Assembly: GCF_005144415.1 (NCBI RefSeq)
Contig: NZ_SWJE01000030.1
Coordinates: 1 to 35,170, forward strand
Length of the DNA stretch: 35,170 bases
Source of the DNA: Trinickia terrae
GTDB lineage: Bacteria; Pseudomonadota; Gammaproteobacteria; Burkholderiales; Burkholderiaceae
Direction: 5' to 3'
Below the pieces are notes generated by a model. It searched no databases. It worked only from the letters and a program-made list of their open reading frames with translations, and was not told the DNA's origin. Both the position numbers and the translations under genes were made by a program. This document shows, one piece after another, positions 22,561 to 32,511 of this stretch (the stretch's first letter is position 1; every line of letters begins with the position of its first letter).

Positions 22561-23562
22561 CTAGGGCGCGACTTTCTCCGGCGTGGCGCTTGCCGACAAA
22601 AGCTTTCGGAACTTGTCCGCGGGCCGGCCCTCCGGGCATTCGAGCATTTCATGCCTGCCCTCCTCGTGCATTTCAACGAGGTAATCGACGAAAGCCCGTA
22701 CCGCCGGCACCATGCCCTGCCGCGACACGAACACCGCATAGAGCTGCGGCGTCGGCAAGGTCCAACCCGGCATCACCGGAGACAATTTACCAGAGCGCAA
22801 GGGAGCGCCGTACATCATCTCCGGCAGCGCCGCGATGCCTACGCCGGCGAGCACGGCCTCGCGGATCGTCATCAAATCGGCCGTCACGAGGCGCGGCTCG
22901 TGCTCGTGCACGTGACGCGCGCCGTCCGGCGCAATCAGATGAAACGCATGCCGGCCGTCGGGGCTCGGGGTATCGAGCGTCTCGAAGCGAGCGAGATCGC
23001 CGGCCGCGAGCGGCGGCGAATACTGGCTCAAAAGGCTCGGCGCGCCGACCAGCATCTGCTGAGTGCGCCACAGCGGCCGTACGACGATATTCGCGTTTTC
23101 CAGAGGCTCCGAGCGCACGCGCAACGCGACGTCGACCGAATCCTCGTACAGATCGATCACACGGTTCGTTACACGCATCACGACCCGCACCTCCGGATAG
23201 CGGTGCATGAACTCGGGCAGGATGCTCGACAGCCAGGTCTGCGAAACCGTGACCGGCACGCTGACGCGCACCGTGCCGCGCGGCGAGGCGCGCATCTGCT
23301 GGACGACGTTCACCGCCGCTTCGGCCTCCGACAGCATCGCCCGGCAATGCTGATAGAACAGCTGGCCGGCCTCGGTGAGCGCGAGCTTGCGCGTGGAGCG
23401 CTGCAGGAGCCGCACGCCGAGCGACGACTCCAGCTCGGACAGACGCCGCGACAGGCGCGACTTCGAGATGCCGAGCACGCGCTCTGCCGCCGAGAAGCCG
23501 CCGTGCTCGACGACCTGCGAGAAGTACATCAGGTCGTTCAGGTTGTGCGAATCGAGTTTCAT
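22561..23562 (-). CDS. LysR-type transcriptional regulator
   Basis: The 333-residue regulator has an N-terminal winged helix-turn-helix (LNDLMYFSQVVEHGGFSAAE then RVLGISKSRLSRRLSELE) and a LysR substrate-binding domain starting near residue 90. The start at 23562 (MKLDSHNLNDL) has GGA eight bases upstream and fits family length; the frame is open 22 codons further. It is divergent from the pirin gene with 122 bases between them. That arrangement, with this LysR subgroup and a pirin, suggests it controls the pirin gene in response to a small molecule or redox signal; the inducer is unknown. Confidence 0.9.
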   Translation of the reverse strand: MKLDSHNLNDLMYFSQVVEHGGFSAAERVLGISKSRLSRRLSELESSLGVRLLQRSTRKLALTEAGQLFYQHCRAMLSEAEAAVNVVQQMRASPRGTVRVSVPVTVSQTWLSSILPEFMHRYPEVRVVMRVTNRVIDLYEDSVDVALRVRSEPLENANIVVRPLWRTQQMLVGAPSLLSQYSPPLAAGDLARFETLDTPSPDGRHAFHLIAPDGARHVHEHEPRLVTADLMTIREAVLAGVGIAALPEMMYGAPLRSGKLSPVMPGWTLPTPQLYAVFVSRQGMVPAVRAFVDYLVEMHEEGRHEMLECPEGRPADKFRKLLSASATPEKVAP

Positions 23563-23614
23563 GTCATCGTTCCATTGATAGAACAATCCATTGCCGAAGA
23601 GCGGCTGGAAGCCC

Positions 23615-23661
23615 ATGGATCGGTCCATATAATAGCTTTATGTTTCAAAAATAATGCTATT
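23615..23661. promoter_or_regulatory. Candidate operator and -10 between LysR and pirin genes
   Basis: ATGGA (23615-23619) and TCCAT (23624-23628) form an inverted repeat, followed at once by TATAAT (23628-23633), a likely -10 for the pirin gene. A second inverted repeat, AATAGC (23631-23636) and GCTATT (23656-23661), lies in the AT-rich part. LysR proteins often bind such sites. Confidence 0.45.
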
Positions 23662-23684
23662 CCCCTTTTTTCAGGTGATTTTCC

Positions 23685-24557
23685 ATGTCCACGACCCGAA
23701 CGATCCAACGCACCTTCCCTTCCGTTCGCACGATTGAAGGCGGCGGCTTCGTCGTCCATCGGCCGTTTCCGACCCGCATGCTGATGGACTTCGATCCGTT
23801 CTTGCTGCTCGACGAGATGGGGCCGGTCGACTATGCGCCGGGCGAGGCCATAGGCGCGCCCGACCATCCGCACCGCGGCTTCGAAACCGTGACCTACATG
23901 CTCGAGGGCCAGACCGTGCACCGCGATTCGGCCGGCCATGCCGGCATGCTGCGCGCGGGCGACGTGCAATGGATGACGGCTGGCGCGGGCGTCGTGCACA
24001 GCGAAATGCCGGACCCGGAGTTCGCCCGCAAGGGCGGCCGCGTGCATGGCCTGCAGATATGGGTGAACCTGCCGCGCCGCGACAAGATGATCGCGCCGCG
24101 CTACCAGGAGATTCCGTCGGCCGGCATTCCGACCGCGATCTCCAGCGACGGCAAGACGCGCGTCAAGGTGATCGCAGGAGAGGCGTTCGGCGTCAGCGCG
24201 GCGATCGAGACGCGCACTCCGATCCTCTATCAGCACTTCACGCTGCAGCCAGGCGCATCGGCCGTGCAGCCGGTGCCGCGCGACTACCGCGTGTTCGCCT
24301 ATACGCTGGCAGGCAGCGGCTTCTACGGCGACGAGCGGCGCCGGATCGGCGCGCAGCACATGGTCGTGTTCAACGACGACGGCGAGACGGTCAGCTTCGC
24401 CGCCGGCGACGAGCCGCTCGACGTGTTGCTGCTCGGCGGCGTGCCGCTCAACGAGCCGGTCGTGCGCTACGGTCCGTTCGTGATGAATACCGAGGACGAG
24501 ATCCGCCAGGCCGTCGTCGACTACCAGGCCGGGCGCATGGGGCAGATCGCGCCCTGA
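23685..24557 (+). CDS. Pirin family protein
   Basis: The 290-residue protein is a bicupin. The four metal ligands of pirins are present: His61 and His63 in APDHPHRGFET, and His105 and Glu107 in AGVVHSEMP. Pirins bind iron; some have quercetin 2,3-dioxygenase activity and others act as redox-linked partners of regulators. Which applies here cannot be read from sequence. AGGTGA six bases before the ATG supports the start. It is divergent from a LysR gene and precedes an OsmC gene by about 100 bases. Confidence 0.93.
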   Translation: MSTTRTIQRTFPSVRTIEGGGFVVHRPFPTRMLMDFDPFLLLDEMGPVDYAPGEAIGAPDHPHRGFETVTYMLEGQTVHRDSAGHAGMLRAGDVQWMTAGAGVVHSEMPDPEFARKGGRVHGLQIWVNLPRRDKMIAPRYQEIPSAGIPTAISSDGKTRVKVIAGEAFGVSAAIETRTPILYQHFTLQPGASAVQPVPRDYRVFAYTLAGSGFYGDERRRIGAQHMVVFNDDGETVSFAAGDEPLDVLLLGGVPLNEPVVRYGPFVMNTEDEIRQAVVDYQAGRMGQIAP

Positions 24558-24661
24558 AGCGGCATCGGACGGCGCCGGGCGATTCGCGTCACAATGTGCC
24601 TTCCTTGCGGCCGCCGCGGCGGCGCGGCCGCAGCACCCCCATCTTGCAGCGGAGCGCACGC

Positions 24662-25060
24662 ATGACAACGAACACGGTCGTCGCCAGCATCGGCTCGGTC
24701 AACTATCAGGTCCACCTCAGCGACGGCGCCCACACGTGGCTCGGCGACGAGCCCGAATCGGCCGGCGGCGGCAACCGGGGGCCCGAGCCTACCTCGCTGC
24801 TGCTGTCGAGCCTCGGCACGTGCACCGCGATCACGCTCAAGATGTATGCGCAGCGCAAAGAGTGGCCGCTCGACGGGGTGCGCGTCACGCTGTCGCTCGA
24901 AACCGGCTCGCAAGGCACGAAGATCAGCCGCGACATCGACCTCGAAGGTGCGTTGTCGGCCGAGCAGCGGGAACGGCTCTTGCAAATCGCCAATGCGTGC
25001 CCGCTTCACAAGATCCTGACGCACCCCATCGAGATAAATACGGGGCTTGTCGCGGTCTGA
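24662..25060 (+). CDS. OsmC/Ohr family protein
   Basis: The 132-residue protein has the OsmC fold with both redox cysteines: one in SSLGTCTAITLKMYA and one in ANACPLHKIL. OsmC and Ohr reduce organic hydroperoxides through this cysteine pair; the NACPLHK form is typical of the OsmC-like YhfA branch, whose substrate is less clear. GGAG lies before the ATG at 24662. It follows the pirin gene on the same strand, so a shared stress response is plausible but inferred. Confidence 0.9.
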   Translation: MTTNTVVASIGSVNYQVHLSDGAHTWLGDEPESAGGGNRGPEPTSLLLSSLGTCTAITLKMYAQRKEWPLDGVRVTLSLETGSQGTKISRDIDLEGALSAEQRERLLQIANACPLHKILTHPIEINTGLVAV

Positions 25061-25110
25061 TCGAGGGCGCAAGATCCGACCCGTAACGCCCTACAGAGGA
25101 ATTCTCCGCC

Positions 25111-25593
25111 TTGAATTTCGAACACCTGATTCAGATCAACGACCCGCTCAATCCCTTCGTCGATTCGCTCACGCGCGCGCAACTGTGGGAAGGGCTCGTG
25201 CTGCGCGCCGAGCAGCCGCAATTGTTCGTGCTGGGACTCGACAGCTGCACGATCTTGTCGCGCACCGACAGCACGCTCGAGCGTGAACTGCACTACGGCA
25301 ACGCGACGGTGCGTGATCGCGTGACGCTGACACCGCAGGAGAGCGTGCGCTACGACATTCTTGCCACCGAGGCACACGTCGGCGGCTCGCTGACGATGAG
25401 CATCGAGCAGCCGGACGAAGCTCAGCTGTTCCTGCGCTTCGAGTACCGCACCACGCTGCCCGTGGCCGACACCGAGGACGCGCGGCAGACGCAGGAGATC
25501 GTGAAGTCGGCGTACCGGGAATCGGACATCGATACCGTACGCCTCATTCGTCAGTACGCGTCGACCCCGAAGGAACCCGGCGCGCTGCATTGA
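25111..25593 (+). CDS. AtaL-like/SRPBCC family protein (DUF1857)
   Basis: The 160-residue protein starts with MNFEHLIQINDP and continues with LTRAQLWEGLVLRAEQPQLF, marks of the AtaL-like SRPBCC (START-fold) family. These are small ligand-binding proteins, some in secondary metabolism; no specific role is known for most. The start is a TTG at 25111 with AGAGGA eleven bases upstream. It lies 50 bases after the OsmC gene, probably in the same transcript. Confidence 0.85.
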   Translation: MNFEHLIQINDPLNPFVDSLTRAQLWEGLVLRAEQPQLFVLGLDSCTILSRTDSTLERELHYGNATVRDRVTLTPQESVRYDILATEAHVGGSLTMSIEQPDEAQLFLRFEYRTTLPVADTEDARQTQEIVKSAYRESDIDTVRLIRQYASTPKEPGALH

Positions 25594-25752
25594 GCGAGCC
25601 GCGGCAGTCGTGAGCAAGCGCCATCAGGCGGTCCTGTGGCCGCCTGGCGCAGCGTCCTGTGCCTCGCGTCTCACCTCCCCTCCCAGCCGTTCCCGAGCCG
25701 CCTCTAATTCTTCCTATCAAAAACGGCAGCCGATGAATTCGTCGTATTTGCA

Positions 25753-25771
25753 AATGGGAATTGTTCTCATT
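25753..25771 (+). promoter_or_regulatory. Fur box upstream of hemP
   Basis: AATGGGAATTGTTCTCATT is a 19-base imperfect palindrome (7 of 9 positions match) of Fur type. It lies 40 bases before the hemP start. The rest of the 25594-25811 gap holds a GC-rich hairpin (25625-25646) without a T run and no visible gene. Confidence 0.85.
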
Positions 25772-25811
25772 TATACTTCATTCCATCGAATCGACGAACC
25801 CAATAACCCGA

Positions 25812-26069
25812 ATGAACGATTTCTCCCGCGCCTCCACGCTTACCCTGCGCCGCAACGGCGGCGCCGCGGCCAGCAGCCGCCCGAAGAGTGTCGTTCCTTC
25901 CACGGGTGTCGATCGCAGCAGTAGGACGAACCAACCGAACGATGAGGGCGAACGCATCATGCGCAGCGAAACGCTGCTGCAGGGACGCACCCACATCGGC
26001 ATCACGCACAACGGCGAGACCTACCAGCTTCGCGCAACCCGCTTGGGCAAGCTGATCCTGACGAAGTAA
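25812..26069 (+). CDS. hemP: Hemin uptake protein HemP
   Basis: The 85-residue product ends in the HemP domain: SETLLQGRTHIGITHNGETY followed by QLRATRLGKLILTK. In Burkholderia relatives HemP is a small cytoplasmic regulator needed for heme receptor expression under iron limitation. The ATG at 25812 fits the Fur-box position; an internal ATG at 25959 would give only the conserved domain. Its N-terminal half is polar and Ser/Arg-rich, with no clear structure. The usual heme uptake genes do not follow here. Confidence 0.9.
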   Translation: MNDFSRASTLTLRRNGGAAASSRPKSVVPSTGVDRSSRTNQPNDEGERIMRSETLLQGRTHIGITHNGETYQLRATRLGKLILTK

Positions 26070-26219
26070 GCACCGAGTATTGTGGGGACCACCTCCCAGA
26101 GAGGTGTTGGGCAGTAGCCAGCCACGACGGCTTGCACGCGAGATCTAGACCCCTTCGTGCAGACACCTTCAAGCAGCCGTCCAAAGCCAGCCATGCCGTT
26201 TTTTTGTAGTCCCTGCCGA

Positions 26220-26630
26220 TTATTCGGCGAGGCCGAGCGCCGCGATGCCGGCGCGCGCCACCGCCGCATCCTGTTCCGACTTCACGCCGGATACCCCAAA
26301 CGAGCCGACCACCTCGCCCTCGACCACGATCGGCACGCCGCCTTCCACCATGCTGACGAGCGGCGCGCTCAAAAACGCGACGCGGCCCTGCTTGATGATT
26401 TCCTCGTAGACCTTGCTTTCGCGGCGGCCGAGCACCGAAGTCCGGCCTTTGCCGATCGCCATCTCGACGGTGCTCGGCGCGGCGCCGTCCAGCCGGTGCA
26501 GATACAGCAGATGACCGCCGTCGTCGAAAATCGCGATCGTCACCGGCCAATGGTTGGCGATCGCGTGGGCCTCGGCGGCCGCGGCCATTTTCTTGACGTC
26601 GTCGTCGGTCAGTACGGGTTTGGTTCTCAC
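26220..26630 (-). CDS. GlcG/HbpS family heme-binding-type protein
   Basis: The 136-residue protein matches the GlcG/HbpS family: AEAHAIANHWPVTIAIFDDG at the start, then MVEGGVPIVVEGEVVGSFGV with the G-V-S-G turn. HbpS binds heme in Streptomyces; GlcG is of unknown function. The GTG at 26630 was chosen because AGAGG lies six bases before it; the ATG at 26636 directly abuts that element. It lies 62 bases downstream of ftrD on the same strand, so it may be the fifth gene of the iron-uptake operon. Confidence 0.85.
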   Translation of the reverse strand: MRTKPVLTDDDVKKMAAAAEAHAIANHWPVTIAIFDDGGHLLYLHRLDGAAPSTVEMAIGKGRTSVLGRRESKVYEEIIKQGRVAFLSAPLVSMVEGGVPIVVEGEVVGSFGVSGVKSEQDAAVARAGIAALGLAE

Positions 26631-26692
26631 GAGCATCCTCTATGTGCATGAGTCGGCGCGCGTCCAGGGGGCGCCGAGCCGACGTCGGACGG

Positions 26693-28105
26693 TTAGCGCG
26701 AGAACCCCCAGAACATCAGCCACCAGGCGCTGTCGACCATCGCCAGCGCAACGACAAACCATACCATCGCGATCGCCCGCCGGAAAAGCGAAGCGCTATG
26801 ACGGCCCGTCACGCGCCAGGCGAGCCACGCGCTCCATGCATTCGCGATGGCGAGGATCGCGATGCGCAGATCGGACGCCCACCACAGCGGCACGTGCTCC
26901 GCCCGCAGCAGGGAGAGCGTCGTCGCCGACAAGCCGAGAAACACGCCGGCGCCGGCAAGCGGGATCAGCGCCTGCGCCAGATGGTGGAGCCGCACGCGAT
27001 CGAAGCGGCCGAGCGAACGCGTCGCAAGCGCGAGCGCCGTCAGGAGACCGGTGCCCAGGACCAGCGCCGTCGCCACGATGTAGCCGATCACGAGCGAGCC
27101 GTCGAGCCACGAAAACACGTCGTTCTGCTCGGGGTAGTGCGTGAACAGGAACCACGGCGCGTTCGTCTCGAGCGGCCAGGTGATGTCGCGATCGATGAGG
27201 GCCGTCGCGAGCCACTGCTTCAGGTCCACGAACCACGTGCTCACGGTCCAGTGAAATGCGCCGATCGCAATGCCGAGCAGACCGTACAGGATCAGCACGG
27301 TATCCCAGCCGCTCGCCTGCTTGTCGCCGAGCTCGACGACCTCGGTGGACGGCGAGCGCCAAGTCAGCGAGATCGCATCGCGATGCCCGCTGCAGCGCCC
27401 GCACATATGGCACGATGCCGCGCCCTTCATATTGCGCAGCGGCACGAGCGGCGCGCAGTTGACCGGAATCACGCGACGGCCGTGCTCGCCTGCCTTGTAC
27501 GAGCGGCGCCACGCATCTTCATCGACCTTGTAGTGGAACGGCGCGAGCCGCGCGAGCAGCGAGAAGACCCCGTTCACGGGGCACAGATACTTGCACCAGA
27601 CGCGCTTTTCGCGGCCATACAGCACGCCGACCACCATCGCCGCGACTGTGGACCCGCCCAGCACCAGCAGCACCGCGCGCGGATACTGGTAGACGCTCAC
27701 CATCTGCCCGTAGATCGTCGTGAGCCCGAAGGCGACGAACGGCCAGCCGCCCCAGCGCATCCAGCGCGGAATCGCCCAGCCGCGGCCGAACTTGCTCGCG
27801 AATTCGGATAGCGCGCCTTCCGGGCAGAGCACGCCGCACCAGACACGCCCGAGCATCACCATCGACAGCAGCACGAACGGCCACCAGATGCCCCAGAACA
27901 CAAACTGCGCGGCGAGCGTCAGATTGGTCCAGAGATGCGAGGTCTCGTCGGGCAGCGGCAGGAATACGGGCACGACGATGAGGAGCGCATACACGCCCAC
28001 GACGCCCCACTGAATCGCGCGAATGGCGGCGCCGTGGCGCTGCATCCATTGCCCGGCCTGCGCGAGCCGCCCCGGCCGCGCGCCGGCGGTGGAAACGCAA
28101 CTCAT
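26693..28105 (-). CDS. ftrD: FtrD-type membrane polyferredoxin of ferrous iron uptake
   Basis: The 470-residue inner-membrane protein has several hydrophobic segments and three cysteine clusters: VWCGVLCPEGAL, VWCKYLCPVNG and CHMCGRC, as in NapH/FtrD membrane ferredoxins. In the Bordetella FtrABCD system the Fe(II) is bound by FtrA, oxidised by FtrB, and carried in by the FtrC permease, while FtrD is thought to take away the electrons. The ATG overlaps the ftrC stop by four bases (ATGA), so the two are translationally coupled. The ftrA, B, C, D order supports the name. Confidence 0.9.
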   Translation of the reverse strand: MSCVSTAGARPGRLAQAGQWMQRHGAAIRAIQWGVVGVYALLIVVPVFLPLPDETSHLWTNLTLAAQFVFWGIWWPFVLLSMVMLGRVWCGVLCPEGALSEFASKFGRGWAIPRWMRWGGWPFVAFGLTTIYGQMVSVYQYPRAVLLVLGGSTVAAMVVGVLYGREKRVWCKYLCPVNGVFSLLARLAPFHYKVDEDAWRRSYKAGEHGRRVIPVNCAPLVPLRNMKGAASCHMCGRCSGHRDAISLTWRSPSTEVVELGDKQASGWDTVLILYGLLGIAIGAFHWTVSTWFVDLKQWLATALIDRDITWPLETNAPWFLFTHYPEQNDVFSWLDGSLVIGYIVATALVLGTGLLTALALATRSLGRFDRVRLHHLAQALIPLAGAGVFLGLSATTLSLLRAEHVPLWWASDLRIAILAIANAWSAWLAWRVTGRHSASLFRRAIAMVWFVVALAMVDSAWWLMFWGFSR

Positions 28106-28944
28106 GCAGCGCGCCCCGCGGCCGGCGCCGGGCCGCGGCTCGCACGCCGCACGAGCCAGTAGACGAGCGCCCAATACACCGCGTAGGCGGCGAGATTGGT
28201 CAGCGACGGATGTGCGCGATAGCCCGTCAGCGTCGCGACGAGCGAGCCGAACGTGCTCGAATCGTCGAGGATGGCCGAGGAATCCCAGAGCTGCGCGATG
28301 CCGAGCGGCAGGATTTCCTTGTCGATCAGCTTGTCGATGCCGGTCTGGAACAAGCCCGCGCCGAGAAACAGCAGCATGATTTCAGTGACGCGGAAAAAGT
28401 GACGCCAGGAAAAAAACTTCCCGCCCAATTGCAGAACGTAGAAGGTCAGGAAGGCGAGACCCAGGCCGACGACGACCGCCAGCAGTTGCGCGCCGCCCAC
28501 ATGCCCCGACTGGCCGAAGCCCAGGCCGTAGAGGAAGATGACCGTCTCGCTGCCCTCGCGGGCAATGGCGAGTGCGACGAGGATCGCCACGCCCCACCAG
28601 TTCGAATCCTGCGTGCTATGGCGCAACGACTGCTCCATGTCGCGCTTGAGCGAGCGGCCATGCTGCTTCATCCACAGCACCATTTGCACGATCAGCACGC
28701 ACGCGACAAGCACCATGCCGGTCTGGAAATAATCCTGCGCGTCGCCCGAAAGCACCTCGGTAAAGCCGACGAGCGCCGCGCCGAGCGCGATGGCCGCGAA
28801 CACGCCCGCGCCGGCGCCCGCCCACAAGTACGGCAAGCCGCGCCGTGCGTCGCCGTCGCCGTTTTTCAGCCACGCGTAGAGAATGCCGACGACGAGCAGC
28901 GCCTCGACGCTTTCCCGCCAAACGATGAACACAATCTGTCCCAT
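28102..28944 (-). CDS. ftrC: FtrC high-affinity iron permease (Ftr1 family)
   Basis: The 280-residue protein has seven or so membrane helices and the two Ftr1/EfeU iron-binding motifs RExxE: RESVE in VWRESVEALLVVGIL and REGSE in AREGSETVIFLYG. It carries iron across the inner membrane. GGAGG lies before the ATG at 28944, right after a perfect 14-bp hairpin. The stop overlaps the ftrD start. Confidence 0.95.
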   Translation of the reverse strand: MGQIVFIVWRESVEALLVVGILYAWLKNGDGDARRGLPYLWAGAGAGVFAAIALGAALVGFTEVLSGDAQDYFQTGMVLVACVLIVQMVLWMKQHGRSLKRDMEQSLRHSTQDSNWWGVAILVALAIAREGSETVIFLYGLGFGQSGHVGGAQLLAVVVGLGLAFLTFYVLQLGGKFFSWRHFFRVTEIMLLFLGAGLFQTGIDKLIDKEILPLGIAQLWDSSAILDDSSTFGSLVATLTGYRAHPSLTNLAAYAVYWALVYWLVRRASRGPAPAAGRAA

Positions 28945-28956
28945 CGAAAACCTCCG

Positions 28957-28989
28957 CGCGCGAAGCGGCGAACCCCGCCGCTTCGCGCG
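28957..28989 (-). other. Perfect 14-bp hairpin between ftrB and ftrC
   Basis: CGCGCGAAGCGGCG (28957-28970) and CGCCGCTTCGCGCG (28976-28989) pair fully across a five-base loop. On the mRNA it ends directly at the ribosome binding site of ftrC. It lacks a T run, so it is more likely a processing or stability element than a terminator. Confidence 0.7.
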
Positions 28990-29000
28990 TAAAAACCGCA

Positions 29001-29333
29001 CTATTTCGCGACGATCACGCCTTGCGCCTGCTGATGAAAGTCGTCGAAGAACTTGTATTCGCCCGGCGACAGCGGCGCAATCACGACAAACGACTCGCCG
29101 CCCGGCGCGAGGACCTTCTCCTTGCGCAGTTGAACGCTTTCGAACTCGACGGCGCCGCGGCCGGTGTTCCTGATCTCGATCTTGATGCGCTGGCCGGCCG
29201 GCACCTCGATGCGCGCCGGATTCAGCTTGCCGTCCGCCATCTCGAGCTTGAACGTCGGCAGATCGGCTGCGTGCGCGAGTGCGGCGACGCCAAGCGACGC
29301 AGCGAACAACGCGATTCTTGCTTGCAATTTCAT
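29001..29333 (-). CDS. ftrB: FtrB periplasmic cupredoxin-type protein
   Basis: The 110-residue protein has a signal peptide (MKLQARIALFAASLGVAALA, likely cut after AHA) and a cupredoxin-like fold: GKLNPARIEVPAGQRIKIEI, then LSPGEYKFFDDFH and GVIVAK at the end. FtrB of Bordetella is proposed to oxidise Fe(II) before transport. The usual type 1 copper ligand set is not obvious from the sequence, in line with this family. It lies 58 bases after ftrA and 56 before ftrC. Confidence 0.88.
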   Translation of the reverse strand: MKLQARIALFAASLGVAALAHAADLPTFKLEMADGKLNPARIEVPAGQRIKIEIRNTGRGAVEFESVQLRKEKVLAPGGESFVVIAPLSPGEYKFFDDFHQQAQGVIVAK

Positions 29334-29391
29334 GCGCCCTTCCCTCCAAGCGCGGCGGAGCGCTCAACCGTCCGCCGCTTGACCGCCGCGA

Positions 29392-29937
29392 TCAGTAGCC
29401 GCCCTTCTTGCCGATGCCGGCAAAGGCGAAGTCGTATTCGAGCGTGATCGGCTTGAACCACGGACCCACGCCCGTTTCCTTGTCGACGTGACGGCCGAAC
29501 GCCATATGGCCCATCTGCATCGGCGCTTCGACGACGAGCTTCAGGTGGTACTTGCCGGGACCGAACAGCTTGACGTTATCGCCGTAGTGCGGGCCGTCGC
29601 TCGCGACCATCGCCATCATGTCGCCCTTGACCGACTGGCTCGTGCCGGCCTTGGTCAACTCGTAGCGCACCTGCAGGTACGGCATCCAGTCGCCCTCGGC
29701 GAAGCCGGTCGGGTTGTTCTTGACTGCGTGGATGTCGGCCTCGATATGGATGTCCGAATCGGACGCCTTGCGCATCATGCCTTCGGGGTCCATCGAGATC
29801 GGCTGCAGGTAGACCGCGCCGATCTCCATGCCGCCCGCGATCGCATGCTTGCCGATCGGATATTCAGCCGCCGTCGCGGACATCGCCGCAACCGCGGCAA
29901 CCGCCGCAACTGTGCCGCGCACGTAAGAACTCAGCAT
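29392..29937 (-). CDS. ftrA: FtrA/P19-type periplasmic iron-binding protein
   Basis: The 181-residue protein has a signal peptide (cut after SATA) and the P19/Tp34 family pattern: IGKHAIAGGMEIGAVYLQP, DSDIHIEADIHAV, and Met/His-rich VEAPMQMGHMAFGRHVD. Members bind Fe and Cu in the periplasm and feed iron to an Ftr1-type permease. It is the first gene of the ftrABCD operon, behind a Fur box about 100 bases upstream. Confidence 0.93.
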   Translation of the reverse strand: MLSSYVRGTVAAVAAVAAMSATAAEYPIGKHAIAGGMEIGAVYLQPISMDPEGMMRKASDSDIHIEADIHAVKNNPTGFAEGDWMPYLQVRYELTKAGTSQSVKGDMMAMVASDGPHYGDNVKLFGPGKYHLKLVVEAPMQMGHMAFGRHVDKETGVGPWFKPITLEYDFAFAGIGKKGGY

Positions 29938-30033
29938 TGAAACTCCTTGTTATTCGCTTCGAAAAACTGGGTAGATGGGCGGATTGCTCACGCCCGATGC
30001 GTGTGATTACCCAGAAACGCACATTTAAACGAA

Positions 30034-30052
30034 AATGGGAACGATTCGCAAT
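30034..30052 (-). promoter_or_regulatory. Fur box upstream of ftrABCD
   Basis: AATGGGAACGATTCGCAAT, read on the plus strand, is an imperfect palindrome (6 of 9 match). It shares AATGGGAA with the hemP box. It lies 97 bases before the ftrA start. Confidence 0.75.
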
Positions 30053-30087
30053 AGCGAACTAGTTTAGCATCGAACATTCGTCATAAC

Positions 30088-30124
30088 AAAAAAACGCCGT
30101 ACGGCGCGATGCCGTACGGCGTTT
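30088..30124 (-). terminator. Terminator of uvrB
   Basis: AAACGCCGTACGGC (30092-30105) and GCCGTACGGCGTTT (30111-30124) form a perfect 14-bp stem. On the minus strand it is followed by a run of seven T. It lies 19 bases after the uvrB stop. Confidence 0.95.
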
Positions 30125-30142
30125 GATCAAGAAGCAAGACCG

Positions 30143-32233
<2,091 letters not shown>

Positions 32234-32408
32234 GAGGACGCGGTTCCTTCGCCGAGGGCAAAAGGCTATTTTAGCGCCTCGGGCTTCGGCGGGCTGGCGC
32301 CCTGTCCGACCTGACGCCGAGCCTTGGACGCGCCGCACCCGCGGCAGAAACGCACGACCGTCCGCGTTTTTGCATCCGCCGTTTCCCGAAATCGGGGGCT
32401 GGATTCGC

Positions 32409-32414
32409 TACAAT
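32409..32414 (+). promoter_or_regulatory. Probable -10 hexamer of the aminotransferase gene
   Basis: TACAAT lies 97 bases before the start. A small palindrome CCCGAAATCGGG sits just upstream (32386-32397). The -35 is not clear. Confidence 0.4.
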
Positions 32415-32511
32415 GCCAAATTGCGCTTGCGCACCGCTGGACCCGCACGGTATCTGACGGTCCCGCTCGGCCGCGAGCCCGCTTCTTCTTTTCCACTACC
32501 GCCGATACATC

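Noticed and set aside
25610-25924. A 104-codon plus-strand frame before and over hemP
   Set aside because: It overlaps the Fur box and hemP in another frame and has no protein-like features.
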